In this document: piece by piece, positions 34,900-46,522 of the stretch
Numbering within the stretch: the stretch's first letter is position 1
Layout of the letters: each line of letters opens with the position of its first letter
DNA from: Haberlea rhodopensis
Lineage: Eukaryota; Streptophyta; Magnoliopsida; Lamiales; Gesneriaceae
Assembly (NCBI GenBank): GCA_907163345.1
Contig: CAJQUN010000001.1
Coordinates: 6,944,001 to 7,008,000 of the forward strand
Length of the DNA stretch: 64,000 bases
Reading direction: 5' to 3'
Notes under the pieces: generated by a model
What the model was told of the DNA's origin: nothing
The model's input: only the letters and a program-made list of their open reading frames with translations
The model's database searches: none
Translations under genes and position numbers: made by a program

Positions 34900-35849
34900 T
34901 ATCGGACAGTTTTAGCCCGAAACCGATTCGGAACCGAAATCTAGTCTCTTTTAGACGGATCGAGCCAGTTCCTAAAGACTGGAACTGGTGGATCACCGGT
35001 TCCGATCCCAAGAAACTGGAACTAGAACCTATATTTTTAAAAAAAGAAAATAAATAAAATTTAAAAAATGGGATAATTGGCCAACAGTTAATTCCGTTGG
35101 CCAATTATCCCCAACACCTACTACACTCGTTGGCGATAAAAAAAAAAAAATTATAATTTTTTTTAAAAAAATTATAATAATTTTTAAAAAAATATATATA
35201 TATATACGATGATTTGAACTTCAAAATTCACTCTTCAATCGTCATTCTAGATGCTCTTTCAATTATCATTCATTCTCTCTATCAATTATCATACTAAATA
35301 CAATCTTATTTATAAATTATTCATTACTTTTATTTAATTGAGATACAATACAATTATTATGGCATCTTAATCTCTTAGCGATGGTTAATGTTCCTCTACC
35401 CATTCATGAATTAAATGAAGAATTTAATCTTTTTTGCTGATTTGATTCTACAGGTGTACCTATAAACATCGAAGATTTAAGAACCTAAACAATTTGTAGA
35501 ACCTTCTGATCCCCATCTGAGACAAAAGTGGAGTCATCCGGAGCGGGTAGAACCATGTCCACGACTCATGCCAAAAGAAGTATGATATGTGATTATTTTG
35601 ATATCGAATATTTTTTTGATCAGTGTCCCGACGCTGCCTATATGCAACGCTCTATCGTGGAGGGTAGAAAAAATCAATTATTTTAAAAAAAAATTGAAGT
35701 ACCGGATACGGGTTGGAACCATCGATCCGGTTTCTGGATCGGTGTGGTACCATGGGAATACCATAGAACCAGAACCAATTCAGTTAGATACCGGATTCAT
35801 CTGGTTCCTAAAAACCGGGGATCGGAACCGGTCCGATAACAGTCCGATA
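34900..35849. mobile_element. Possible nonautonomous DNA transposon
   Basis: TATCGGACAGTT at 34900-34911 and its near reverse complement AACAGTCCGATA at 35838-35849 (11 of 12 matching) enclose 950 bases. GAACCGG- and CGGTTCC-rich subterminal words occur at both ends, as in some plant hAT elements. No matching target duplication and no transposase were seen. Confidence 0.4.
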
Positions 35850-35997
35850 TATTTACCATATTTAGCTAGCCTTTTTCAAATATAAAATATGGCTACACTG
35901 AAGCACATAATTTAGGGTTCTATGTAAGGACTGTAATGTATATAATTTAGGAATGTAATAATGATTATTATTAGAGAAGGCCTAACCATGAATTATA

Positions 35998-38900
35998 TCA
36001 TTGAGCAGCTATGCTCCTATTCTCCTGCTTGTCCATAGAGCATCCCTCAGTAACAACAGTGCCACCAATTCTTGCAGGAGGCCAATACCGAAACACGGAT
36101 CTCCCGATTATATTCTTTGAAGGAAGTGGTCCCCTATCACACGAATTCCAAGCATAACTAACTAGTACCCATACATACATCTAACTATTGCTCAAAATGC
36201 ATTTAAATTCATTATTACCAGACATGCGAGTCGTAGCTGCTGTTTCGATTATCTCCCATCACAAATACAGAGTTTTCTGGTACACGCTGAACCAAAATAG
36301 CCATTAAAAAACTGATAAAACATTCACCTGGTAAAAATAACGACCCCGTTATATATCATTGTTGCTTGTCCATTATTATCATTCATCAAACAAAAGAAGG
36401 ATGTAACAAAATTTCCTAAACTGTCTGATCTGCACTCGCACTCGGAAATTATAAAAAAAACTGAACTTACTATTTGTGTCATTTCATATTTAGGTCCTTC
36501 AAGAATATAGTCTTCATTTCTGACAACGCCATTGACAATCAGCTTCCCATCATGAACCTGCATGATCAGGAAGTAAAAACACTGCACATATTCACATTTT
36601 TAAACAAGTAGGAAGGCAAACAAACTTGATACCCCTTGAAAGAAACAAAAACTTGAGAATAAGAGAAGAAAATATAGGATTGAGAATTAGTTGAGAATAG
36701 AGGGACGAATTTGTTGAGATAATTGAATAATTGAAACCGAAGGGCTTTGAAATCTACTGTTATGGATGTCAGGGAAAGAGATATTCATGCTAAAGATGAT
36801 GTAAGCAACAAGTCATGAACTCCCTCAACTGTTGAAGACAAAGGTATGGGATTGATAAAAAAAATACGACAACATCAGAAAAACCTGGATGAGATTAAAA
36901 CTATGCAGTCTGGAGCAATAAAATAAGAGATGAATCACTGGGTATTTTTTGTTTAGAAGTACTCACTGGCTGTTGTAAACAAGAAACGCAGTAGGATATT
37001 TCCAAAAAAGAACAACATTAATAGTAAAATTTCAAAAGCTGGAGTAGTCCAAGATTTTGAGGCATAATCCAACAGAACCTTTAATTTTCTTCTATTACAA
37101 TGACGATGCATGTCTTACAAGATGTGAATCGTGTGGAGGTCTAATAAACTTCCACAATATATCTGGGATATTTTACTGTAATGATGGTGCATGATTCATA
37201 AAATCCCCAAAGAACATCAATCGGATAAACCATATATTCACGATTTTACAAGTTCATTGATCTCCATCGCTTTTCATCTCAGTAAAGAATAGGTCACGAA
37301 ATTATAAAGTTACCAAAGGCAGCATGCTCATTAACTCTCATCGATCCTGAATGGCAGAAAAACAACTGCATGATTTAATTCCCATGATATTTTAAATTCG
37401 CAGGAGATCATGTCAAACAAACAGTTCCAAAGTAAATGGATTTCAGTTACAAAGTAAACGAAAGCGGAAAAGTTTATATATGGCACCTCCACAATATCAC
37501 CCTCTTTTGCAACAATCCTCTTAATAAAGACATCACCATCTGTGTAGCCAACGTCTTGAAGCACCGGAGGGCTCTTGAAAATTACGATATCATTGGGACA
37601 AGGCTTCCGAAAATAATATGTTACCTGTAAATGGAGATATATGTAAGTAACATCAAACGGCAGTTTGGTTCGAAGAGGTTGGCTTGGGGGGATGTCGTTC
37701 ATTATAGTAACTCCATCATCAATGCAAAACTATTGACAAAAACTAGGTGATGCGGGATGGAAAATTTCAACCTATTCAAGGCAAATGAATTTAGAGAAAT
37801 AAGGATGGAAACATAAAATTTATTGAAAATGGCCTATTTAATCCTGGTTTACATTAGTTTAACGAATGTTACTAAATTAATGCAGTTAGAAATGGAGGAA
37901 TCTATTCTAGAATAACATTTAGTATTTTTTTCCAGCTACAATATATATTTATACGAATTTTCTTTTATTTAGTTTAAAAAGATTTTCTTCAGTATGCATC
38001 TAAAAAATTATATTGCGTGAGCCCGAAAGTATGCCAACAGACTCCATTGAGGAATGTGACAACAACTCATAAAAAGCAGAATAAACCCAAATAATGACAC
38101 CAAGATTAAAAAACAAAAGCTTCGACATAGTTGATTATCGAGCATGAACTTAAGCCACATGTTGACAAAGAACCTCCAATTACAAGTTAGGATTTGAACT
38201 CCCCAAGGAGTACGAGTTGATAAGTTCAAAGTTCACAGAAAACAAGTTATATTTCTCTTAAGTTGGAGAAAATTTAGGCAATGTTTGTTTCCTTTTTGAA
38301 AAATGCTTCCATACTCCTAAATATAAAACCATATATCAATCACATCGTCCCATACATCTCTCAAAAACATATTTTCATCTCATTTTCATAACTCACTATA
38401 TAGTCACGTTTGGTATTTATATTTTATTGGAATACAACCACCGTCTTGGTCTTCCCAAAAAAGGCTGTCGCTCTTCTGCTTGTGAAGCAATTTAGGTATC
38501 GGAGAATTGCAGAAGATTTCCAACAAAGCCTATAAAGTGCCTACATTAACACTTTGTGATAACATTTCTCCTATTGCTATTAAGAAAATCCAGCCTTTGA
38601 TGCACATATGAAATTTATAGAACTTTGTTGTCATTTTACCTGGACGCTCGTTGATGATGGAGAAATTCAATTGATACTTGTCAATACCTAAGAGCAAATA
38701 GAAGATCCTCGAATAATACTAATTTACACGAAAATTGGAATATTCGTTACGACATCTTTCTCGTACACGTTCACTTGCATCACATACACAAGTGCTCTCT
38801 GAACCGGGCAATAAGGTCACCCATAACACGGCTCTCCCATTGGAGTGAATTTCATACATATCACAAGTGGATGTCAAAAATATAATTGCAATGGATGAAT

Positions 38901-39823
38901 AGCGAAGTGGAATCACGATGACTAGTACAAAGCCATAAGCTTAGATTATTGATTCATCATGAAGTACGGTTACCGCTGGTCCACAAAGTGTAGCTGTTCA
39001 TCATGGACTATGGTTATTCATTTTCAATATTCTCCTGGATTATTATAGAAAAACGATAAGCAGAGGCAATATAAGTTGAAGGCTTCGTTGCTTTCACTTG
39101 CTCTTTGTAAAAGGATGAAATCTTGTGCCAAATGGTATGCTCTTTGCAGATTTTCTATTATCATTAAACTAAACCTTCAATTGTTGAACTATTTTCCAAC
39201 CCATTCTAAAATTTAATCAAAATTAACTCGTCAGCCAACTGTTTTTTATGATGCTTGAGTCCAGTATGGTCTAAATCCAGCTCAACATAAAGAAAGACAC
39301 AACTCTAGAATGAAATGAATAGGATTAGAGAAATAACCTTTTCAGCAACAATTCTATCTCCAACGTCAAATGTGGGATACATGGACAAGGACGGAATATA
39401 TCTAGGCTCAGCCACAAACGACCTGAAAGCCAATGAAATAGCTAAAGCCGCTAAAACAGATTTGGCATCGTTGGAGTTGAAATTCAGCCAATTTGGAAGT
39501 ATCCCACCATCATTCCCCGCTTGCTCATCATCTCCACCGCCACTCCCATCGTCGCCACCTCCGTCGCCGTCGTTTAGGGTGTCAAAGGCCGTGGTCTCCT
39601 TGGTGTCCTGTTTGGACCCGTCACAGTAAAGGGTCTGAATTTGAGCCCTTCTATTATGGTTTAAAAACAGGAACTTGGTGGGTTTTGACAGAGAACGTAA
39701 ATGGGCGAGGTTAAATTTACAAAAATTGGTGGCTGCGGGGGTGAAGCAGTGGACAGAGCTGAAGAGTGGGTTCTGGAGGGAAGCGAAGGGATGGGAGAGT
39801 TTGAGAGTTACCATTGAAAGCAT
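35998..39823 (-). CDS. PLSP1: Plastidic type I signal peptidase (5 exons)
   Basis: Exons on the minus strand: 39823-39338, 37624-37487, 36557-36471, 36286-36219, 36133-35998; all borders GT/AG and frames join without error to give 304 residues. Residues 1 to about 65 are Ser/Leu/Arg-rich, like a chloroplast transit peptide. An acidic Gly/Asp linker follows (GDGGGDDGSGGGDD), then a hydrophobic segment (about 119-139). The S26 peptidase domain has box B RYIPSLSMYPTFDVGD with the nucleophile Ser147, DVFIKRIVAKEGD with the general base Lys197, and GDNRNSSYDSHVWGPLP near the end. This enzyme removes thylakoid-transfer and envelope signal peptides in plastids and is needed for thylakoid formation. 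The reading frame looks intact and conserved. A second in-frame ATG lies three codons downstream, so the start is not certain. Confidence 0.95.
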
Positions 39824-40381
39824 AAATCGCCTTCTCCTCTCGATGACCCACTCTGCCCACTTTACTTAATTTGGTTAGCCACTTAAATTCTATACTTTGT
39901 ATCATAAATCTTATGTTTCATTTATTTAAATTAATATTTTTAGATAATGTTATACAAATAACATAGTTAAATATATTTAAAATATAAAAATTTATTATCT
40001 AATATATACATGTATATATATAATAATCTTCAAAATTTCAACTTTTACATTTAAATTATCAATAATATTAAATCTTAAGTTTCATTTATTTAAATTAGTT
40101 ATTTCACATATTTTTTTATAAAAATATCATAATTAAACCAAGCATTTGAAATATAAAAATTCGTTACACATTGAAATGATATTTTAAAAACAAGTATATA
40201 ATTTTTTAATATCAATATTATTTTTAACTATAAAATTCAATTCTTAAATAACATTTTAAATTCACCAATATGAAATTTCAATTCCATGGATTTCAAATCC
40301 AATTCCGATTTCATATCCCAATTTTGATTGAACCAAACATAGCCTTACATAATAACATTTTATTCTTGTAAATAAAAAGAT
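39824..40381. other. AT-rich region upstream of PLSP1
   Basis: Contains repeated AAATCTTATGTTTCATTTATTTAAATTA-like segments (cut here: ATGTTTCATTTATTTAAATT near 39912 and AGTTTCATTTATTTAAATTA near 40078). It should hold the PLSP1 promoter. No gene. Confidence 0.5.
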
Positions 40382-40520
40382 AATCAGCTCATGGACCTTA
40401 TCCAGCTGGTAAACAGTTCACCTCCATTTTATAGAGACTCGGGCTCGAGTCTCGTAATATGCGGAAAAATATTTAGATCATCCACTCTAAAAAATAATAA
40501 TAATTCTATTATCATATCAT
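40382..40520 (+). mobile_element. Possible tRNA-related SINE
   Basis: A-box-like TATCCAGCTGGTAAACAG and B-box-like GGCTCGAGTCTCG are spaced as in a SINE. TAAAAAGAT occurs near both ends (about 40374 and 40522), a possible 9-base target duplication. Weaker than the other SINE calls. Confidence 0.45.
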
Positions 40521-40812
40521 TTAAAAAGATTGCTTATCATGTACGTCATATTTATATCATGTATATTTTGACAAAAGATAATTTCGTTGATTTTTTTTCA
40601 AATAATTTAAATTTTGATATAAGATTTCTTTATTAAAACAATTAATTGATGATCTTTATAAACAAAAGAATTAAATTTTCAATAAGATAAAGTATACTAG
40701 TAAATAAATCTAGTAGATTTATCTTATATTTGGTTAAAATTACGCCATTATTGATGAAATATACCCGTATAATAGTTAACTATCAACTAATTAATAAATT
40801 CAATATAATTTA

Positions 40813-41658
40813 TGATGATACCCCTAGCCTTGGAGGCCCAATAGGTTTAGGTACCCGAACTTTATTTGGGCCCCGGTCAGTTTGGGACCCTTTTTCAGCC
40901 CAATAGGTGGACCCATTTTCAAGCCCGCCGCCCGATCCGAATTGATACCGGGCACCGCGACGAGGCTGAGGCGAGGCTTCCTCAATAAGTCAGGACGGGC
41001 AGTCATTGCCAAGATAGCCGGGCTGAGGCGAGGCTTCCTCAATAGGTCGGGACGGGCAGTCATTGCCAAGATAGCCGGGCTGAGGCGAGGCTTCCTCAAT
41101 AGGTCCGGACGGGCAGTCATTGTCAAGATAGCCGGGCTGAGGCGAGGTTTCCTCGATAGGTCAGGACGGGCCATTGGACAGGACAGCCGAGCTGAGGCCA
41201 CCTATGGTGGTCCCGTATACCGGGACTAGGGTTGCAGGAATCGGACACCTATTAAAGCAAAGGCTAGGCCTACTAACCAATCAAAGGAGGGTCAAGCACT
41301 GTGGGTACGAAAAGCATATTCCCGGATGCAGAGAATCGCAAAAGCAGAAGCGTCGTACGAGGTAGGTAACAGATGTAGGTGGTCCCCAGTCTGTGGTTCT
41401 CCCCCCAGTTTCAGACATTGTCTCCAAAATCCCCGGTAAGGCGGAACCATTGGCATCCCCCCCCTATAAAAATGAGGATGGTTGGCAAGAAGAAGTCTCC
41501 TGGCCTTCCTCTAAAAAAAAACAGTATTGATCATCGGAGATTCTGAACGAGAAAAGGATCTTCCCGGACTCCGGCCTAACCTGTGATTTCACGAAACAAC
41601 TCATCCATTCCCCTATAAATTCATTTGTTATCGAAGCGAACCAAAAAGAGAGATAACA
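40813..41658 (+). repeat. 5' LTR of the gypsy-type element
   Basis: 846 bases, TGATGATACC to GAGATAACA. It is noticeably GC-richer than the surrounding DNA and contains four copies of a 57-bp unit. Near the end, CCCCCTATAAAAATGAGG is a likely TATA box for the element transcript. Confidence 0.92.
40963..41188. repeat. 57-bp tandem array, four copies (5' LTR)
   Basis: Units start at 40963, 41020, 41077 and 41134, each GGGCTGAGGCGAGG-TTCCTC-ATAGGTC plus a GACGGGCAGTCATTG tail; the last is slightly short. The 3' LTR has five units (about 45078-45363). Since 57 is divisible by three, repeated peptides appear in both strands but are not genes. Confidence 0.95.
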
Positions 41659-41660
41659 AA

Positions 41661-41679
41661 TTGGCGCCGTCTGTGGGAA
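41661..41679 (+). other. Primer binding site of the gypsy-type element
   Basis: TTGGCGCCGTCTGTGGGAA lies two bases after the 5' LTR, a common primer site of plant Ty3/gypsy elements. It differs from the Met-tRNA primer site of the copia elements in this window. Confidence 0.8.
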
Positions 41680-41702
41680 AGTGGGCAAAGGACGTTGATA
41701 CA

Positions 41703-43276
41703 ATGGTAAGAACAAGGAGAACCGATGCGGAGGAAAACCGAGAGCACCACGCTTCCACCAATGGCGAGGAACAACCATCGCCCGGGGTAAACATGACAGT
41801 GGGAGCTTTAACACTGGAACAGCTCACCCGACTAATTGCAGTTACGGTGGAACAGACCATGAAGAGAAAGGAAGGTCCGTCCGAGGGCATGCTCGGGGAA
41901 AGCTCCCAGCAAATGAAGGAGAATGAACAGGGAGCAACCTCCCGTCCTAAAGTGGCTGCTGTTCCGGATCTAGAGGGTCAAGTGGAGGAGCTGAAGGACG
42001 AGGTCCAGAAGATGAAGAAGGGAATGGGGGTACCTCTATCCGGAGGGGAACCCCTTTCTCGGGTGAAATAGTAAACGAGGAGCTCCCAAATAACTTCCGA
42101 CCCCCCAATGCTGGGGAATACGATGGGAGCGCGGACCCGGAAGAACACCTGGGCAGGTTCGAAAACGCGGCCATGCTACATTGTTACTCAGATCGCCTTA
42201 AGTGCAAAGTGTTCCTGACCACTTTGGTGAGATCGGCCCAGAAGTGGTTCAACCAGTTGAAGCCTGGTTCCATTACTTCCTTCGCCGGATTTAGCTCCGC
42301 GTTCTTACACCAGTATGCCAGCAGCAAGCGGTATAAGAAGACCTCTCTGAGCTTGTTCGAGATGAGGCAAGCCGAGGATGAGTCGCTGCGGGGGTATATC
42401 AAAAACTTCAACACTGTGATACTCGAAATACCGGCCTGCCCGGTGGAAATTCTGATCAGCGCCTTTACCCAAGGTCTGAGAGGAGGAGACTTCTTCCGAT
42501 CCTTAGTAAAGAAGCCTCATGTTACATATGATGACCTGCTCACGCGAGCGGAAAAGTACATTAACATGGAGGAGGCCCAACAACTGAGGAGGAAGGAAGT
42601 ACGGCGGGCTGGGGAGAAGCGGATCAGCCAGGGCGAAAAAAGGCCAGTGGAGGGGGCGCAGCTCGGCCGATTTTCCCAGTATACGCCGTTGAAAGTCTCC
42701 AAGGAGGAGGCCGTCCGCATATGTGAAGACAAACAGATGTTGCAAAAGCCAGCGCCAACCAGTGTAGAGCCGAGCAAGGAGGTCTCGGATGAATACTGCA
42801 TCTTCCACCGAGCGACTGGGCACACCACTCAAGATTGCCATCGTTTGGATGAGGAACTTGAAAAGGCAATACATAACAGTTCCCAGTTCAAGCAGTTGTT
42901 GTCCCGACCCGTCCCGCCAGGGGATAATCTTCATCGGGGAAGGGGTCGAGGACCGTCATGGACAAGAGGGAGAGGGGGACGGACCAACTTCCGTCCTCCG
43001 TTTTGCGGTAGAGGACGGGCTCGAGGACCACCGAGGAGTTTAAATAACGTCAACCCTGCCCGTGTTGACTCACCAACACGGGGAGTCATCAACATGATCT
43101 CCGGCGGCACGACGGATGGGGATTCCAACAGAGCCAGGAAGACTGCCAGCAGGAGAGAGACCCTGAGTGTAGGAGGGGTTTGCGGTGCCGAGGAGGAGGT
43201 GGTTATCAGTTTTGGGCCACAGGATCTGGAAACTTTTTGCGCACCCCATAATGATGCCCTGGTTATACGAGCCTGA
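41703..43276 (+). pseudogene. Gypsy-type gag, one frameshift, truncated protease
   Basis: Starts at the ATG at 41703 (MVRTRRTDAEE) and runs to a stop at 42071. The same protein continues in another frame from about 42045 (NNFRPPNAGEYDGSADPEEH), then through the ORF 42173-43276. The gag domain shows WFNQLKPGSITSFAGFSS and GLRGGDFFRSL, followed by the zinc-like motif CIFHRATGHTTQDCHRL, an Arg/Gly-rich stretch, and the run-up to protease (ISFGPQDLETFCAPHNDALV). It stops where protease should start. The frameshift lies in a GGGG/CCCC stretch. Confidence 0.88.
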
Positions 43277-43326
43277 TCAACTCTGCCCCATCAGGCCTCT
43301 CTGTGGGAGCGGCGGATAGATGACTC

Positions 43327-43352
43327 GGGGGGGGGGGGGGGGGGGGGGGGGG
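43327..43352. repeat. Run of 26 G
   Basis: Uninterrupted poly-G between gag and the antisense ORF. Such a tract can fold as G-quadruplex DNA and is prone to length error in sequencing and assembly. The rest of 43277-43650 shows no gene. Confidence 0.9.
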
Positions 43353-43650
43353 AAGCGGGTGGGGGTGTCGATCTCATGAATAATCGGGGAAGTAGCCACC
43401 TCCTCCCGAGTCGAGACCCCAGCTACACCCTTGTCCCTTTCCTTTTTCTCAGGCCGGTCTCCTCCCTAACCTCTTCGGCGCGAGGGGGGCTGGCCACTGG
43501 GGACGGCGGGTTTGGAGGGACAACGGGGGGCGCTATGGGGTTGGCTCGAAGGGCTTGCACCAGCCGCCCATCTTCCCGCTTTCTTTTGAGACGCCATGGC
43601 AGATAGTAGCTGCTGAAGAGACATGTTATCTGCAAGAGAAAGGATTCAGC

Positions 43651-44574
43651 TCAGACATGAAAAAATAAATGTGATAAACGGGGGCCAGATAGGAAGAACG
43701 TACCACCAGGGACGCCTGGATAGGAGCTCAGCCCAAAACGCCTGAGTACGTCCTCCCTGATCAGGGCAGCTGAATCGAAACGCCGAGTTCCAATGGTTGA
43801 GATAACCGTTTGGAAGAACACGTCCTCTTTATATTTTTTGGGCAAAGATCGGGGGGTAGGTAGGGTATCTCGCCAGGCCATGGGGCAAGCCCAGCGTCGA
43901 GGTGGTTTGACAAAAAAATAGGTTTGTTTCCATCCCTTGCGGGAGCTCGGGATGTTATTTAAAAATTTATAAAAGGTCCGGGCACCGAAGTAAAACACCC
44001 CGGGAGACTGAGTTTTCTTAACCTGGAAAAAATAATTGAGAAGGGTAGGGGAGAAAGGCAGATTCAAGGATCGAAAGAGGGCAGTGACAGACACTAGGCT
44101 CTGGTAGGAGTTGGGGGTAAGCTGGCTCAGAGAAACACAATGAAAGTGGGAGAACTCCTGGTAAGAAAGGGGGATAGGAAAGCGGGGTCCGCTCTTAAGC
44201 TGCTCAAGGAAGAAGGGAAAGTACCCGGGCGGGGGGAGATGCGGACGCTCACCAGCCCTAGGGACCCGGACGTCGTGGTCCGGCGGGATAAACCACGTAC
44301 GGAGGAGGTGCTCGGCATCAGGGGAATACCCGAGTGGAGAATCTCGTACCAAGGAAGTCCAGCCTGGGCCAGGCTCCTCGGGTCGAAAACCTCGAAGGTG
44401 GGAAGAGATGGATCAAATATCCGGGGAGGGACCTGTCGGAGGGTTGCCACCTCGGGAATGTTTCCCTTGGCGGCATCCGACCTCCGACCCGATGGGCTGG
44501 GTTGCTCGGACATCTTGGCATCTTCGTCCCCCCGGCGAAAGAGAGCACCAGAAGTAGAAGAGGTGGAGTCCGAC
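43651..44574 (-). pseudogene. Antisense ORF of the gypsy-type element (gypsy-associated transposon-like domain)
   Basis: On the minus strand a protein starts at 44574 (MSDSTSSTSGALFRRG) and, after a shift near 44350, continues as the 233-codon frame 44352-43651. The core has PPPGYFPFFLEQL, QLTPNSYQSLVSV, a YFGARTFYKF stretch and SRKGWKQTYFFV. This matches my memory of the Pfam family 'putative gypsy type transposon' (PF04195), whose function is unknown. It lies between gag and the 3' LTR in opposite sense. Confidence 0.75.
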
Positions 44575-44912
44575 ATTAAGAACAGAAAAGAAAGGCAGAA
44601 CTGACTTACAAAATTTAGGAGAGACGACTGATCCGACCTGGAGCCCAAATGAATGAAAGTGACTCGAGAGCCTCTATTTATAGAGAATATGGCGAGTGGG
44701 CCGAGAAAGCCAGGCCCAAACCAACGGCGCAGATTAAAGGATCTGAACGGTCGGAGCATCAGATGAGGGCACGTGGCCTGACAGCCCCTAGGGTTTGGTA
44801 CAAGACAGCTATGACCCCGGGACCAGGAGCTGTCCAATCAGAGGACCAAGATGTCAGGAGTAAATAAAGTTCGCCATAAACCCATTAGTCGAGGCAGCGC
44901 TACTCTAGCTCG

Positions 44913-44927
44913 ACTTAGGGGGGATAC
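44913..44927 (+). other. Polypurine tract of the gypsy-type element
   Basis: CTTAGGGGGGATAC lies immediately before the 3' LTR; it is the plus-strand primer for reverse transcription. Confidence 0.75.
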
Positions 44928-45834
44928 TGATGATACCCCTAGCCTTGGAGGCCCAATATGTTTAGGTACCCGAACTTTATTTGGGCCCCGGTCAGTTTGG
45001 GACCCTTTTTCAGCCCAATAGGTGGACCCATTTTCAAGCCCGCAGCCCGATCCGAGTTGATACCGGGCACCGCGACGAGGCTGAGGCGAGGCTTCCTCAA
45101 TAGGTCAGGACGGGCAGTCATTGCCAAGATAGCCGGGCTGAGGCGAGGCTTCCTCAATAGGTCGGGACGGGCAGTCATTGCCAAGATAGCCGGGCTGAGG
45201 CGAGGCTTCCTCAATAGGTCCGGACGGGCAGTCATTGCCAAGATAGCCGGGCTGAGGCGAGGCTTCCTCAATAGGTCATGACGGGCAGTCATTGTCAAGA
45301 TAGCCGGGCTGAGGCGAGGTTTCCTCGATAGGTTAGGACGGGCAGTCATTGGACAGGACAGCCGAGCTGAGGCCACCTATGGTGGTCCCGTATACCGGGA
45401 CTAGGGTTGCAGGAATCGGACACCTATTAAAGCAAAGGCTAGGCCTACTAACCAATCAAATGAGGGTCAAGCACTGTGGGTACGAAAAGTATATTCCCGG
45501 ATGTAGAGAAATCGCAAAAGCAGAAGCGTCGTACGAGGTAGGTAACAGATGTAGGTGGTCCCAGTCTGTGGTTCTCCCCCCAGTTTCAGACATTGTCTCC
45601 AAAATCCCCGGCAAGGCGGAACCATTGGCATCCCTCCCCCTATAAAAAGGAGGATGGTTGGCAAGAAGAAGTCTCCTGTCCTTCCTCTAAAAAAAACCAG
45701 TATTGATCATCGGAGATTCTGAACGAGAAAAGGATCTTCCCGGACTCCGGCCTAACCTGTGATTTCACGAAACAACTCATCCCTTCCCCTATAAATTCAT
45801 TTGTTATCGAAGCGAACCAAAAAGAGAGATAACA
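44928..45834 (+). repeat. 3' LTR of the gypsy-type element
   Basis: 907 bases, about 61 longer than the 5' LTR. Most of the difference is one extra 57-bp tandem unit. Otherwise nearly identical to 40813-41658. Confidence 0.93.
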
Positions 45835-45839
45835 ATTTA

Positions 45840-46517
45840 TATAAAATCCATGCAATTGTTACTAATGAATCCCTTATAATTTATGGCTGCGTCTACTTCA
45901 AATAATAAAATAATATCGATAAAATATATTGTAATTATTACTGTAATTGATAGATATAGAATAATGTTGAATAAATAATCATATGTTTATTTTAAATGAC
46001 TTAAATTGGAATTGTATATATAATTATATGATAAATTACTTTTTTGCCTTGAGGCTATTATTAATAATATTATGTTTGGTTTGGTATAATAAAATTGTGA
46101 TTAGAAAATATATCCATCTAATATTTAAAAAAAAATATTAATATATTTCCAATTTAATATATATTAACATAATTTTTTATGTATTACTTTTTTCCGTTAC
46201 ATTCTTATTTTAGCCCCACATTTTCTTGATAATAACTATATTATATTAAAATGCATATACTACTAATGTACAAATATAATTTTATATTTCAAATTTTATA
46301 TATTAATATAGTTTTAAAATTTTATTATTAAAGATATTTTTAATTATTTTTATTTAATTTAGATAATAACAGATTGCATGATACAATAATTTCTATTTCG
46401 AGCCGAATTCGGACCTTAAAATTTTCTACATATTCGGCTTCGATTGGGTTCGTTTACACCCCTAATTGTAGGGGAATGTTGTGTACATTAGACCAAATAG
46501 GCACAACCCTTCCCGGA
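45840..46517. other. AT-rich intergenic DNA
   Basis: No gene, repeat boundary or regulatory signal could be supported here. Confidence 0.5.
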
Positions 46518-46522
46518 CCCCG

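Larger units (their letters stand above)
29580..35997. other. Intergenic region between SYT and PLSP1
   Basis: No protein gene was found; ORFs here are short and match nothing I know. It contains the SYT 3' untranslated region at the left, two SINEs in minus orientation, one in plus, a diverged tandem duplication, a microsatellite and a possible DNA transposon, listed separately. Confidence 0.6.
40813..45834 (+). mobile_element. Nonautonomous Ty3/gypsy-type element (gag plus antisense ORF, no pol)
   Basis: Complete insertion: ATTTA duplication at 40808-40812 and 45835-45839, LTRs 40813-41658 and 44928-45834, primer site, gag, an internal antisense ORF, polypurine tract. The LTRs are very similar, indicating a fairly recent insertion. 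There is no protease beyond a few residues, no RT, RNase H or integrase, so it must be mobilised in trans. Gag type, tandem repeats inside the LTR and an antisense ORF resemble the Tat/Retand branch of plant gypsy elements (family knowledge, not a search). Confidence 0.9.

Noticed and set aside
40963..41188. CRISPR-like regular repeats
   Set aside because: Units are contiguous with no unique spacers and lie in an LTR of a plant element.
40824..41229. ORFs with repeated RPDLLRKPRLSPAI or RRGFLNRSGRAVI peptides (also at 44939-45376)
   Set aside because: They are translations of the 57-bp LTR tandem array in two strands, open only because 57 is a multiple of three.
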